Source: Petrolisthes cinctipes (Eukaryota > Arthropoda > Malacostraca > Decapoda > Porcellanidae). Taken from it: a stretch of DNA of 64,000 nucleotides. Positions 46,853 through 59,406 of the stretch are shown one piece after another. Made by a program: the position numbers and the translations under genes. Position 1 is the stretch's first letter. Each line of letters starts with the position of its first letter. Location of the stretch: positions 62,001-126,000 of the forward strand of contig JAWQEG010001350.1 in the NCBI GenBank assembly GCA_033782935.1, in the 5' to 3' direction. The notes under the pieces are model-generated. The model saw nothing but the letters and a program-made list of their open reading frames with translations, had not been told where the DNA came from and did no database searches.

Positions 46853-47131
46853 GTGGATGAACGACATGAACTGAATGATTCCCTGATTAGAAAAGTGACA
46901 GAGGTGGGTGAGAGAGGGATAGGAAGGGTGAGGAATAGCAATAAAAGAAGATTGATGAAGAGCTGGTGGAATGAAGATATTGAGAATGCGAGGAAGGAGA
47001 GTAATAGGAAGTGTAGAAGACTAAGGAAAAATGTAGGCAATAGTGAGGAAGATAGAATAGCATATGAGGAGGCATGGAAGGAGTATGAACTGCAGGAGCC
47101 GGTGGCGGCAGGTTCGAAAACTGAGAGCTGA
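46853..47131 (+). pseudogene. Foreign LINE ORF2 linker fragment, copy 4
   Basis: As at 12519. Confidence 0.5.
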
Positions 47132-47195
47132 GTTTCCCAAATAATGTAAACTTTATAAAAGTTACCACATAAACTAAAGTGAAAAATAAGAGAAG

Positions 47196-48107
47196 ATGGC
47201 TAGTCGAAGTGCAAGAAGCGGAGCACGAAGAGAAGACCGCTGTGGAAGATGTGAAAACAGAGTAAAACAACAGGAGAGAGGAATACAATGTGATATGTGT
47301 AGTGTCTGGTTCCACATCGGATGTGAGCAGGTCAGTCCTACCCTATATAGAGAGTTGAAAGATATTCTGAATCAGTATGGATATGTTCTGGATGTATACC
47401 AGTAGCAAAGAAGAGACTGTTAACACCAGAGGGGGAATTAGGAAAAAAGATTGATGAGATGAAAAAGGAGTGGAGATCTTTCTTTGAGGAAAAAATGATG
47501 CAGTGGGAGGAGAGTTTAGATAAGTTAAAGAAAGATGTGTTAGAGGAAATGAAGAATGAAATGGAGTTAGAACTGAAGAAGAGAGATAAGAAAATAGAGA
47601 TAATGAAAGTAGAGCTAAAAAGTGAAATGGTTGAAGATATGAAAGAGAGAGAGGAGAAAGAGGAATAATATTATCATTTATAATTTAGAAGAACCCGAGG
47701 AATCGGAACCAAAGGAAAAGATACAGAAAGACATAGAAAACTCTCTGGATATAATACAAAGGGAAGTAAAAGTAGAGGATGTAGAAATTTTGGATGCAGC
47801 AAGATTAGGATTAATAAATGAACCAGGAAAGAAGAGACCACTCCTGTTAAAATTAAAAGAAACATGGATGAAATGGCAGATTCTGAAAAATGCAAAGAAC
47901 CTTAAGAATACAAACCATAGGCTAGCAAAAAGAATATCTATCACCTTGGATATGACTAAGAAAGAGAGACAACAAAATAAGGAGCTCTGGGAGGAATTAA
48001 AAAGAAAACGAGAACTGGGAGAAAAGGGATGGTATATAAAGGATACAAAGTTAATGAGAAATAATTTTCAAGGAGAAAGATGACAAATATATGGAGAACA
48101 TATGTAA
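47196..48107 (+). pseudogene. APE-LINE copy 5, ORF1
   Basis: PHD frameshift plus a short deletion near 47655 that shifts the frame after the coiled coil, and GGA to TGA near 48081. Confidence 0.8.
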
Positions 48108-51100
48108 GATTAAAATAATAAACATACAAGGGATAACAAAAGTAAAGATGACAGAATTACAAGATTTAATCAAAAGTGAAGAAATTTTATGTTTAACGGA
48201 AACACACCAAAAGTGTGAGAATATCAGTCTCTGTGATCACATATACTCAATAAGTAATATGAGGGAAATGGAGGAAAAGAAAGGAGGAGGATTGATGATT
48301 TTGTCGGAGAAGGATGAAGATAGTAAAATTGAAAAGATAACAACTAGAAATAAGGATTTGTTACTTTGCAAGTGTAAATTAGGAAATATTGTTTTAAGCT
48401 GCTTTTGGTCTATTTACCTGCGGGAAATAAAGAAAAGGATAAAAGAAGATACACTAGTTTAAAAACAGAAATAGAAGGTATAGTAGAAAATATAGGGGAG
48501 ATACCCTTTGTCCTACTCGGGGATTTTAACGGACATTTGGGATTCCTTGGAGAGCAGGAAATGGATAGACGAGGGGAAGATGGGATTAACTGGATGGAAA
48601 ACTATAATCTCATTCTACTAAACAATAACCAGAGGTGTGAAGGGTTGATAACATGGGAGAGAGGAAAATAAAAAAGTGTGATAGACTTCGTTCTGGTGAA
48701 CCATAAATTTTATGATGTATACGAAGCAATGAAAATATATGAAAGAAAAGAAATAACGGAATTATCTGACCATAATTTGATTGAAATATTAATCAAAGGA
48801 GAGACACAAAATAGAAAATACACAAATGATCAATGGCAAGAAAATATTTATTATACAACAGACAAAGAAGCATTACAGAAATATAAGGAAGAAGTGGAAG
48901 GAGAGTGCAATGAAGAGGTACAAGATATGGTAGAGTTTGGTGAAATCATGACAAGAAATGTAGAATGTATATTAAAGAAAAAGTATAGAAGGAGAAAGGA
49001 TAAGAAACATATAAACAGGATTGAACCACCATGGATGTGTGAAGAAATTAGAAAGGAAATCAAGAAAAGAAAGAAGCTTAATAGAGAGAAACGAAATGAG
49101 GCTAGTGAAGAAGTAAAAGATAGACTTTGGAGCTTATATAAGGTACAAAAAGATTGGGTGAAAAGATTGATCAAAGAAGCAATAATAAAACATGAGAAAA
49201 AGGTGACAGAGGAGATAAATGGAAGTAGTGACAAAAGTAAGAGATTATGGCAATATATTGACAAATTAAAAGGTAAAGAAATAAACTATGATAAGGACAA
49301 AGGGGAATTATATAGTACAGAGGGAGGAATACTTAAACCAGAAGATGCAGCTCAAGAGCTTGAAATGTTTTGGAAGGATATATACCAAAATCATGACAAT
49401 AACATAAAGAAGGTTTGGAACACACAAGAAAAAGGAAGGTACAAAATTTTTATAGAGGAACAAATAATGAATGAAACTAATCAAGACAAGAGACAGTACA
49501 TGCTAATGGAACATATGGATATGACTGTTGGAATGGGCCTAGCTCGGATAACAACAACCATGGAAGAACCAATAATAAATAAAGAAGAAATTATAAAAAC
49601 ATTAAATGGCTTGAAAAACAAAAAGGCAGCTGGTCCAGATGGGGTAAAACCAGTATGCTACAAGGCATTGATAGATAGTGAAAAATGCATAGAAAAGTTA
49701 GTATAATGTTTTAATAAAATAATTAGACAAGGAAAAGTCCCACAAACCTGGAAAACTTCAAGAACAGTAATGTTACCAAAAAAAGTTAAACCAACAGCCC
49801 AGGATTTAAGACCCATAGCACTCACAAATATTGATTACAAAATATTTATGTCAATAATGAAGAGCAAAATAGAACAACAACTACAAGTTAATGATTTAAA
49901 TAGTGAATTGCAGTCCGGATTTACACAGGGAAGAAGAATTGAAGACAATATACTCATACTCAGGTACTGTGTTGAAAAAAGCTACAAGAACAAGACACCA
50001 TTAATCGTAGCAGCAATAGACTTTAAGAAGGCATAGGACTCAATAAAAAGAGAAGAGATCATAAAAAATCTAAAAGAAATAAAAACACATGAAAATATGA
50101 TAGATATAATAAGTGATGTGTACCAGAATGATACAACACAAATGTGTTTAAGCAGAAAAATAGAAAAATAGATAAAGATAACAAGCGGTATACGCCAAGG
50201 GTGCACAGGATCTAATGGACTGCAGTTTTCACAATCAATGTTAGAGGCAAAAGCAAACATTATAAGACTGAGCAATGTAAGCAGGAAATGTGGGTTGGAG
50301 TTAAATAGAAATAAGAGCAAATTCATAATCTTCAATATGGAAAATCAACCAGCAGAACTAGAAGGGATAGAAGTGGTGGAGACTATTAAATATTTGGGAG
50401 TGGATATTGGAAACAAGAGACACTGTTTTAAGAATTACAAAGTTAATATTTTAAAAAAAGCAAAGAAACTAGCAAATATGACATACTCAGTGACAGCCAA
50501 GAGTTGTAACAAACTAATGATTGGAAAAACTTTCTGGAAAGGTCTGGCATTGCCTGGAATACTGTATGGGGCTGGTGTGGTGGATTATAACAAGAAAGAA
50601 ATAGATACGTTACAAAAAATTGAAAACTCAGTGTACCGAACGATCCTTGTGGCAGAGAAAACACAGCAATTAATGGACTGAGAGGAGAAGTGGGTGCCTC
50701 ATTCATGAAATCAAAAATTACTAGAACAAAATTACAATATTTACAAGGAATAATGATAGATGGAGGAAACAAATTAACATACAAAATAGTAGAAGAATTG
50801 AAGGATAATAGAACAAATAAATGGAAGAAGGAATGTGAGGAGGGAATGAAAGCATTAGATATCAATTTAGATAAACTAAAAACCATGAAGAAGCAAGAAC
50901 TCCTAAACAAGATCTATGAATTGGACACTAAGAACTGGAGAGAGGAAATGGAAAGTAAGACTACCCTAAAGATTTACAGAAAATGGAAAAAGGAAATGGG
51001 AATGACAGAGGAACTATATGACAATACACCAGCATCAGTGGTGTTATTTAAATGTAGGACAAATACTTTAAACTTGGGAGATAGAAAAAGATTTAGAAAA

Positions 51101-51477
51101 GAGGACAATGAAACAGGATGTAAGATGTGTGGAACAGATCCAGAAAACTTAGAACATTTTGTGCTTGACTGTACTGCATGGCTATGTTGAAGAAAGAAGT
51201 AAAATTGGAAAATTGCAACAACCTTATATCGAATGCAAGGAAAACATCATTGGAGGGTTGTTATTCGACAGTGGAAAATGTTTGGACAATATAAAAGAAT
51301 ATGGTAAATATTGAATGAATTACCGTTATTGGGTACTGTTTTTCTACCTTCATTACCCACTTATTTAGACCATTCTAAGAATATTTTCTTCTATGACATT
51401 TTCTCCGCAAATAAGAATATCTTTATAAGTGCTGGAAAATAAGGGAGAAGAAATTAAAGGAACTCGGCAACAAATAA
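48091..51477 (+). pseudogene. APE-LINE copy 5, ORF2, inactivated
   Basis: Lacks FADD (108-bp deletion at 50214/50215). A one-base deletion near 48391 shifts the endonuclease frame, and IEK is followed by TAG near 50168, a change shared only with copy 6. The linker to N-terminal RT part (48678-49706) is open for 342 codons. The 110-bp insertion is present. Confidence 0.85.
51303..51412 (+). mobile_element. 110-bp element in APE-LINE copy 5
   Basis: AAGAATAT on both sides. Confidence 0.8.
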
Positions 51478-51850
51478 ACGACAGAAGAGGGGCCGTTGTA
51501 AAGGCTATCCCTCGACATCATCGCATCGCATCGCATCACTCTCAGTCATCATCATCATCAACAACAACAACAATAATAAAGTGTGAGTTTTTGTAGTTTT
51601 CTATGTTGTATTGTTGTAATTGATAATATTAATGGTTCTTTAGTGGTTTATTATGATATATACGAGTCAATAGAGAAGGAAACCAAGTGAAATACAATAT
51701 ATAATTCATCGATATAAAATAATTAAATTTAACAAGTATAATCATTTAATTAATTAACACAGGCTTAGTAAATTTCGTTATTAACCTGTAAAGTAATGAA
51801 TAAAACGAGCCTGGAAACACACACACAACCCTTAAAAAAAAACGGTAAAG
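51478..51850 (+). other. LINE tail and AT-rich spacer, repeat 5
   Basis: Same content as the first spacer; no gene seen. Confidence 0.55.
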
Positions 51851-52197
51851 GTACAGAAGTGGACCTTACTGTATAATAGATATTTTACTGTCAATACCCA
51901 CCATTTCGGACCATTCTAAGACACTTTTCTTCTATGGTTTTTCTTCCTCAAATGCCCCGTTTCCAAGATAGGGCATATTCAAATGGGGCATTTTGAAATT
52001 AGCCTGACCTTACCTGACCTGACCTAACCTAACCTAGACCGCATCAGACTACCGGGACCTAACCTGGGCAAACTACCGGGACCTAACCTGGGCAAACTAC
52101 CGGGAAATAATCGTGATAAAGTACAATAAATGACGGGTAAAATACTAGGACCCAGCCGGATCTGGCAACACTGCTGAATTCAGGTCCACTTCTGTAC
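51851..52197. mobile_element. 16-bp-TIR MITE, repeat 5
   Basis: 347 bp with perfect TIRs, as in repeat 1. Confidence 0.75.
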
Positions 52198-52630
52198 TAA
52201 TACCAAAAAAACCACACACACAAACCTGGAAAAAAAAACAAGGAAATATTACGGTAATTATCTATTATATTGCCATTTTATATTACAATGTTTTTACCTT
52301 CTTTACCCACTAATTTATAACATTCTAAGACACTTTTCTTCTATGGCATATTCTTTTGCAATGCCCCATTTCCAAGATAGGGCTTATTCAAATGGGGCAT
52401 TTTGAAATTAGCCTGACTGGTAAATATTGAAAGAATTACCGTTATTGAGTACGGTATTTCTACCTTCATTACCCACTAATTTAGACAATTCTAAGACTAT
52501 TTTCTTCTATGGCATTTCCTCTGCAAATGCCCCATTTCAAAGATAGGTCATATTCAAATGGGGCATTTTAAAATTAGCCTGACCTTACCTGACCTGACTT
52601 AACCTAACCTAGACCGCATCGGACTACCGG
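52198..52630 (+). mobile_element. Two left-end transposon blocks, repeat 5
   Basis: Same modules as in repeat 1. Confidence 0.55.
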
Positions 52631-53036
52631 GAACTAACCTGGGCAAACTTCCGGGACCGGGAACTAACCTGGGCAAACTACCGGGACCGGGAACTAACCT
52701 GGGCAAACTACCGGGACCTAACCTGGGCAAACTACCGGGACCTAACCTGTGCAAACTACTGGGACCTAACCTGTGCAAACTACTGGGACCTAACCTAGGC
52801 AAACTACTGGGACCTAACCTGTGCAAACTACTGGGACCTAACCTGTGCAAACTACTGGGACCTAACCTGTGCAAACTACTGGGACCTAACCTGTGCAAAC
52901 TACTGGGACCCAACCTGTGCAAACTACTGGGCCCTAACCTGTGCAAACTACTGGGCCCTAACCTGTGCAAACTACTGGGACCTAACCTGTGCAAACTACT
53001 GGGACCTAACCTGTGCAAACTACTGGGACCTAACCT
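52631..53036 (+). repeat. 24-bp minisatellite, repeat 5
   Basis: About 17 units with the same variant order as repeats 1 and 2. Confidence 0.9.
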
Positions 53037-53290
53037 GACCCAACCAAACATAACATAACATAACATAACCTTTCCTTATCCGACCTGACCTAACCTAACC
53101 TAACATTATCTGACCTAACCTAACCAAACCTTACCTTACCTTATCTGACCTAACCTAACCTAACATAACCAAACCTTACCTTTTTTGACCTAACCTAACG
53201 TAACATAACCTTACCTAACCTAACCTAACATAGACCACAGCAGACTATCGGGACCTAACCGAGACAAACTACCGGGACCTAACTGGACAT
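53037..53290 (+). repeat. Degenerate CCTAA tract, repeat 5
   Basis: As in repeat 1. Confidence 0.65.
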
Positions 53291-53502
53291 AGTCAATTTT
53301 TGGTGCTACAGAATATTACTGTAAATATTCAGTAAATGTTTGAATCTTCAAATGATGTAAGACTGGTATTGTTATTGTTTCAGATTCATATGAAGTAACT
53401 CTGTGGTTGGCAGCCCTGACACCAATAACAGTGTGGTTGGCAGCCCTGACAACAGTAATAACCAAGTGGTCATATTGGTGGCAGAATAAAGCTGTGTTAG
53501 TG

Positions 53503-54654
53503 ATGGAGGTGGAAGGAAGTGACACCATCAATGTTGTCAGAGAAGAGAAGTGTAACAAGTTGGTCTGTCAACAATGTGGTCAAAAGTTTAGTAGGAAATG
53601 CCATCTCACTCACCATTTGTTGACTCAAACTGGAAAGAAAATGTTTATGTGTGATGAGTGTGGTAAAGAGTTTAGTTGGAAATCTGACCTTAAGAAACAC
53701 AGCATTGTTCACACAAGAGAGAAGAACTTTGAATGTGAAGAATGTGGTAAAATGTTTGTGAGAAAGAAAAATTTAAAGCAACACATACTTATACACACAG
53801 GAGAGAGGAACTTTGAATGTGAAGAATGTGGTAAAAAGTTTGTGAGAGTGGATGATTTAAAGCAACACATACTTATACACACAGGAGTGAAGAACTTTGA
53901 ATGTGAAGAATGTGGTCAAAAGTTTGTGACAAAGTATAATTTAAAGCAACACATACTTATACACACAGGAGAGAGGAACTTTGAATGTGAAGAATGTGGT
54001 AAAATGTTTGTGAGAAAGAAAAATTTAAAGCAACACATACTTATACACACAGGAGAGAGGAACTTTGAATGTGAAGAATGTGGTAAAAAGTTTATGACAA
54101 AGAGTGAAATAAAGAAACACATACTTATACACACAGGAGTGAAGAACTTTGAATGTGAAGAATGTGGTAAAAAGTTTCTGACAAAGGGTAAACTAAATCG
54201 ACACATACTTATACACACAGGAGTGAAGAACTTTGAATGTGAAGAATGTGGTAAAAAGTTTGTGACTAAGAGTGAATTAAAGCTACACATACTTAAACAC
54301 ACAGGAGTGAAGGACTTTGAATGTGAAGAATGTGGTAAAAAGTTTGTGAGAAAAATTTGTCTAAAGGAGCACATACTTATACACACAGGAGTGAAGAAAT
54401 TTGAATGTAATGAATGTGGTAAAAAGTTTGTGACAAAGAGTAATCTAAAGAAGCACATACTTATACACACAGGAGTGAAGAACTTTGAATGTGAAGAATG
54501 TGGTAAAAAGTTTGTGAGAAAAAGTTGTCTAAAGCAGCACATACTTATACACACAGCAGTAAAGAAATTTGAATGTAATGAATGTGGTAAAAAGTTTCTG
54601 ACAAAGGGTAAACTAAAGCAGCACATACTTATGCACACAGGAGTGAAGATCTAA
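53503..54654 (+). CDS. Polydactyl C2H2 zinc-finger protein, array copy 5
   Basis: 383 residues, thirteen fingers. Finger 1 has Gln for the last His, as in copy 4; otherwise it reads like copy 1. Confidence 0.8.
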   Translation: MEVEGSDTINVVREEKCNKLVCQQCGQKFSRKCHLTHHLLTQTGKKMFMCDECGKEFSWKSDLKKHSIVHTREKNFECEECGKMFVRKKNLKQHILIHTGERNFECEECGKKFVRVDDLKQHILIHTGVKNFECEECGQKFVTKYNLKQHILIHTGERNFECEECGKMFVRKKNLKQHILIHTGERNFECEECGKKFMTKSEIKKHILIHTGVKNFECEECGKKFLTKGKLNRHILIHTGVKNFECEECGKKFVTKSELKLHILKHTGVKDFECEECGKKFVRKICLKEHILIHTGVKKFECNECGKKFVTKSNLKKHILIHTGVKNFECEECGKKFVRKSCLKQHILIHTAVKKFECNECGKKFLTKGKLKQHILMHTGVKI

Positions 54655-54937
54655 AGAATAACTTACGAAGAACCTGGTCATTAAAGAACATCGAGATTAT
54701 TCCAGTTGTGGTATTAGCGACAGGCCTGATGAAAACCAACCTAAAGAACTATCTAGAATCCATCCCAGGCTGCCCAAGTCTACGTGAAGTGCAACTTGGT
54801 GCAATAAAAGGAACAGTCGGCATTTTGAAGAGAACCCTTGGATACTCTGCGATCAACGGTTAGGATGCAACTATAGACCCCTGGCTGGGGTACATTGCTC
54901 CAAGATAACCTGAGAATAAGACAATTGAAAAAAAAAA
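54649..54937 (+). mobile_element. Truncated RLE-LINE in zinc-finger gene, copy 5
   Basis: Duplication GAGTGAAG intact (54641-54648, 54938-54945). Shares AGAATAACTTACG at its 5' end with copy 4, where copies 1-3 read AGAATGACCTACG. Confidence 0.85.
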
Positions 54938-55107
54938 GAGTGAAGGACTTTGAATGTAATGAATGTGGGAAAAGGTTTGGTCAGAAATCTACCCTTAATA
55001 AACATAAAAAAGTTCATACAAGAGTATAGGATTTTAAGTGTAATGAATGTGGTAAAAAGTTTTCTGACAAATCCCAACTCACGTTACACAAAACTGTTCA
55101 CACATGA
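54938..55107 (+). pseudogene. Fingers 14-15 remnant, copy 5
   Basis: As in copy 1. Confidence 0.7.
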
Positions 55108-55232
55108 AATAAAACATTGAATGTAAGTGGTGGCAAACAATAATTGCTCCCCTCCACCCTAAGCATGATAGGAAAAAACTGAAAATATCAAGAGGTAGCA
55201 CATTATATTGTAGGTGTATGGTGACAAGGTGA

Positions 55233-55568
55233 GTATTCAGTGTTGCTTCCATTGGCGTCATGAACAGCTTCAAGACGAGCAGGGTAGGAAGACAAAAGTT
55301 ACTCAAAAAGCTCCGTCTTGAACTCCATTACTCGAAGCACACCATTGATGTGCTCCTCCGTCTTGGTATGACTAAATGGAGTTGATAGAGGTTCACACAA
55401 CATCCTTTTTTTCAACCTCGTCCTTCAAGATAGATCCAACATTTTCACAGATGAGAATTACTGGGCCACTCGTCATTACCAAGGACTATAAGGGGTACAG
55501 TTATGTTTGCATCCATAGCAAGACCCGACGATATAGGTAAAGAAAAAAACTTGTTCTGACCCTACATG

Positions 55569-55600
<32 letters not shown>

Positions 55601-55750
55601 GATGAGGAGAATTACTGGGCCACTCGTCATTACCAAAGAAGTCAATGTTGTTGTCCTTCAGAAGGTTCTGGCTGGGTTCAAAGCACTTTCACATATGGTG
55701 CTTTGTTGTGCAGAAAGGTAACCTGAGTGACATCCACAACATTTTGAGAG
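55233..55750 (-). pseudogene. Tc1-like transposase relic, copy 5
   Basis: Same motifs; one GAG lost in the first copy of the duplicated block; (CT)n at about 55568-55597. Confidence 0.55.
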
Positions 55751-55852
55751 TCTTGAAAAAAGGGAATGACAAGCTTTGTCAAGATCTCCCCAAAATAATC
55801 TCCATCCCAACTTTACCTCCGAGGCTTTATCACCCACATCATCCACCATACA

Positions 55853-56056
55853 GTGAAGTCCTTGTACCCTCTTGGCCTCGTCTTGTCATTACTATCACTT
55901 ACATTTTCTAATACCACAGTAGAAAGAATATTTTCACAGATGAATGTTGTTCACTCTAAACTGAGAAATCGTCTCAGTGTTAGGTCAGTAGAGGCATTAA
56001 TTGTTAAAAATAAAGTATGGATTGGTTCATTATTTTCAATCCTGTGTAAACTTTGA
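55853..56056 (+). pseudogene. hAT C-terminal relic, copy 5
   Basis: Motif kept; VKNKVW variant as in copy 3. Confidence 0.65.
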
Positions 56057-56214
56057 GCCTTCTGATATGATTAGAAGTTTCAATTCTAAAGGTTCTGAAG
56101 AGGAGAATAATATTATTGCTCTTGATGTACTACAATAAGAATCTGTGGCTGTAGGTATGTATACTGTATATCTAATTGTCATTATTAACATTGTTTAGCT
56201 AAGTTCTCATAGGC

Positions 56215-57131
56215 CTACTATACGTTTCAGCGCCGGACAGACAGTGTTTTTCGTAAATATCTCTTAAACGAATCGTTGTATCAATATAATATTTCAGCAC
56301 ACTGTCTTTAACACCCGGGCGTAATTTATGGCTGACATACCATATTCCTATATGTGTTATGTTAGGAGTTTACTGAGTGATATTAAGCCTAATCCAGTCA
56401 TCATATCTAAGGCGTTATCGAGAATCGGAAGAGTGTGGGGTACTCGTATAACCCCTCCACCAACACCCCGAAATCCCCCCACCATTCCTTCCTTTCCTAC
56501 CCCAATATCTCATTATCCCCCTCCCCGTTTCACTCTTCACCATCCCTCTTCCATTTTTTTTTTTTTTTTATGACAGTATGTACAGTATATACGTATCGTT
56601 CATTAGTAATATTGTTTAATACAGTTACCGTTGTGTGTGGACATGAAAACCAGAGTGGGTCAAATTACCATTAAAGCAATAGCTAATGCCGTTGTTAATG
56701 GCCGTATAGCCGGATAATAACCCACGTGTCTAAGGTCACCAGAAAAATGATTAATTTTGGTTTTGGGCAACCAAATATAATCGTTCATTGTTGCTTCATG
56801 TGTTCTTTACCTTTTTAAATAACCAATTTATGCCTTAATTGAATATTCACAGTCTCCCGTATCCCCTCCCCCTCTCTCTGAGGTATGAGGTACCCCCCAG
56901 TCCGAGGCTATGACTCAAGTAGTGACAGGGTAGAAATCATTGACTGCCGAGGCGCACCTATTAGCAACAATGTTGTCCATTTGCCCCCGTGGATGCAGGA
57001 CAGCGTTTGTTCTTCGTCTTGCCACATTGTACAAACGTGAAAGCCAGTGATGATGAAGATGATGACGTTTTCCTTGACAGTGATTGTGAATAAATTTTGT
57101 TTTATCATGTTTGCATCATTAAATCCTACAC

Positions 57132-57196
<65 letters not shown>

Positions 57197-57887
57197 GGTG
57201 ATAATATAAATATAAAAGGGACAAGTCAACAAAATAACATTATATTAACTGGACCAAGTTGACATTTTATAATGAATAGGTATACAGTATCTAATAACAT
57301 TTCCTAGAAAGTCCAGACCACAGGTAATGCCAATACATCGTGTTCACTTGCATGGTTGACCATAAGGACTGCAAACATGGACCTTCTACATACTACATGT
57401 ATGTAAACATGCTGTTGTACAGTAATTATCAAAGTGAAATACGTCTTGCCTCTATAGAATTGTACTGCACCATACTCTTAGTTAATAATCATATCTATAC
57501 ATATACATCTACATAACATTCTAATATATAATACAGTGATGGAAGAAATAGGGAGGGACACGAGTGATGAGGGAGGCGAGGAGCTAGGGGGAGAAGAGGA
57601 GGAGGGAGGGGTGAGAAGGGGGGGATGTAGTTGTGGTTAGGAATGGTTTGGGAGGGTGTTGGGGGCGGGGCCACACTTTCCTTCGAATGCGTCAATATGA
57701 TAGGCTGGCTTTGTGCTATTTTTCACGAGTAAACTCCTCGCATAACACAGATAGGAATATGGTATGTCAGCCATAAATTACGCCCGGGTGTTAAAGATAG
57801 TGTGTTGAAATATTATATTGATACAACGATTCGTTTAGGAGATATTTGCGAAAAACACCGTCTGTCCGGCGCTGAAACGGATAGTAG
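56215..57887. mobile_element. Long-TIR element, copy 5
   Basis: 1673 bp; (TA)n core at 57135-57193. Confidence 0.75.
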
Positions 57888-58143
57888 TTAGTCTTTACGG
57901 AAAATAAAACTGGCATTTTTAAGTTTACCTTCAGCAAAGTTCAGTTATATGGTTGTCAAATATTATGTAATTGTTTTCTATAGTGAGGAGAAATGTATCA
58001 ATACAATATTCATGTACATTAAAAAGAAACAATAACATTTGTCTTTATTTGTTTTGTGGGATCTTCATTTCAATATGTGGGAAAAAAATCCTTAATCTGT
58101 GGGAAATTGGTACTACAAAATTGGCAACACTGGTTGTGACTGA

Positions 58144-58422
58144 GTGGATGAACGACATGAACTGAATGATTCCCTGATTAGAAAAGTGACAGAGGTGGGT
58201 GAGAGAGGGATAGGAAGGGTGAGGAATAGCAATAAAAGAAGATTGATGAAGAGCTGGTGGAATGAAGATATTGAGAATGCGAGGAAGGAGAGTAATAGGA
58301 AGTGTAGAAGACTAAGGAAAAATGTAGGCAATAGTGAGGAAGATAGAATAGCATATGAGGAGGCATGGAAGGAGTATGAACTGCAGGAGCCGGTGGCGGC
58401 AGGTTCGAAAACTGAGAGCTGA
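58144..58422 (+). pseudogene. Foreign LINE ORF2 linker fragment, copy 5
   Basis: As at 12519. Confidence 0.5.
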
Positions 58423-58486
58423 GTTTCCCAAATAATGTAAACTTTATAAAAGTTACCACATAAACTAAAGTGAAAAATAAGAGAAG

Positions 58487-59406
58487 ATGGCTAGTCGAAG
58501 TGCAAGAAGCGGAGCACGAAGAGAAGACAGCTGTGGAAGATGTGAAAACAGAGTAAAACAACAGGAGAGAGGAATACAATGTGATATGTGTAGTGTCTGG
58601 TTCCACATCGGATGTGAGCAGGTCAGTCCTACCCTATATAGAGAGTTGAAAGTTATTCTGAATCAGTATGGATATGTTCTGGATGTATACCAGTAGCAAA
58701 GAAGAGACTGTTAACACCAGAGGGGGAATTAGGAAAAAAGATTGATGAGATGAAAAAGGAGTGGAGATCTTTCTTTGAGGAAAAAATGATGCAGTGGGAG
58801 GAGAGTTTAGATAAGTTAAAGAAAGATATGTTAGAGGAAATGAAGAATGAAATGGAGTTAGAACTGAAGAAGAGAGATAAGAAAATAGAGATAATGAAAG
58901 TAGAGCTAAAAAGTGAAATGGTTGAAGATATGAAAGAGAGAGAGGAAAAAGAGAGAAAGAGGAATAATATTATAATTTATAATTTAGAAGAACCCGAGGA
59001 ATCGGAACCAAAGGAAAAGATACAGAAAGACATAGAAAACTCTCTGGATATAATACAAAGGGAAGTAAAAGTAGAGGATGTAGAAATTTTGGATGCAGCA
59101 AGATTAGGATTAATAAATGAACCAGGAAAGAAGAGACCACTCCTGTTAAAATTAAAAGAAACATGGATGAAATGGCAGATTCTGAAAAATGCAAAGAACC
59201 TTAAGAATACAAACCATAGGCTAGCAAAAAGAATATCTATCACCTTGGATATGACTAAGAAAGAGAGACAACAAAATAAGGAGCTCTGGGAGGAATTAAA
59301 AAGAAAACGAGAACTGGGAGAAAAGGGATGGTATATAAAGGATGCAAAGTTAATGAGAAATAATTTTCAAGGAGAAAGAGGACAAATATATGGAGAACAT
59401 ATGTAA
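58487..59406 (+). pseudogene. APE-LINE copy 6, ORF1
   Basis: PHD frameshift present; the coiled-coil/RRM part is open for 218 codons from 58750. Confidence 0.8.
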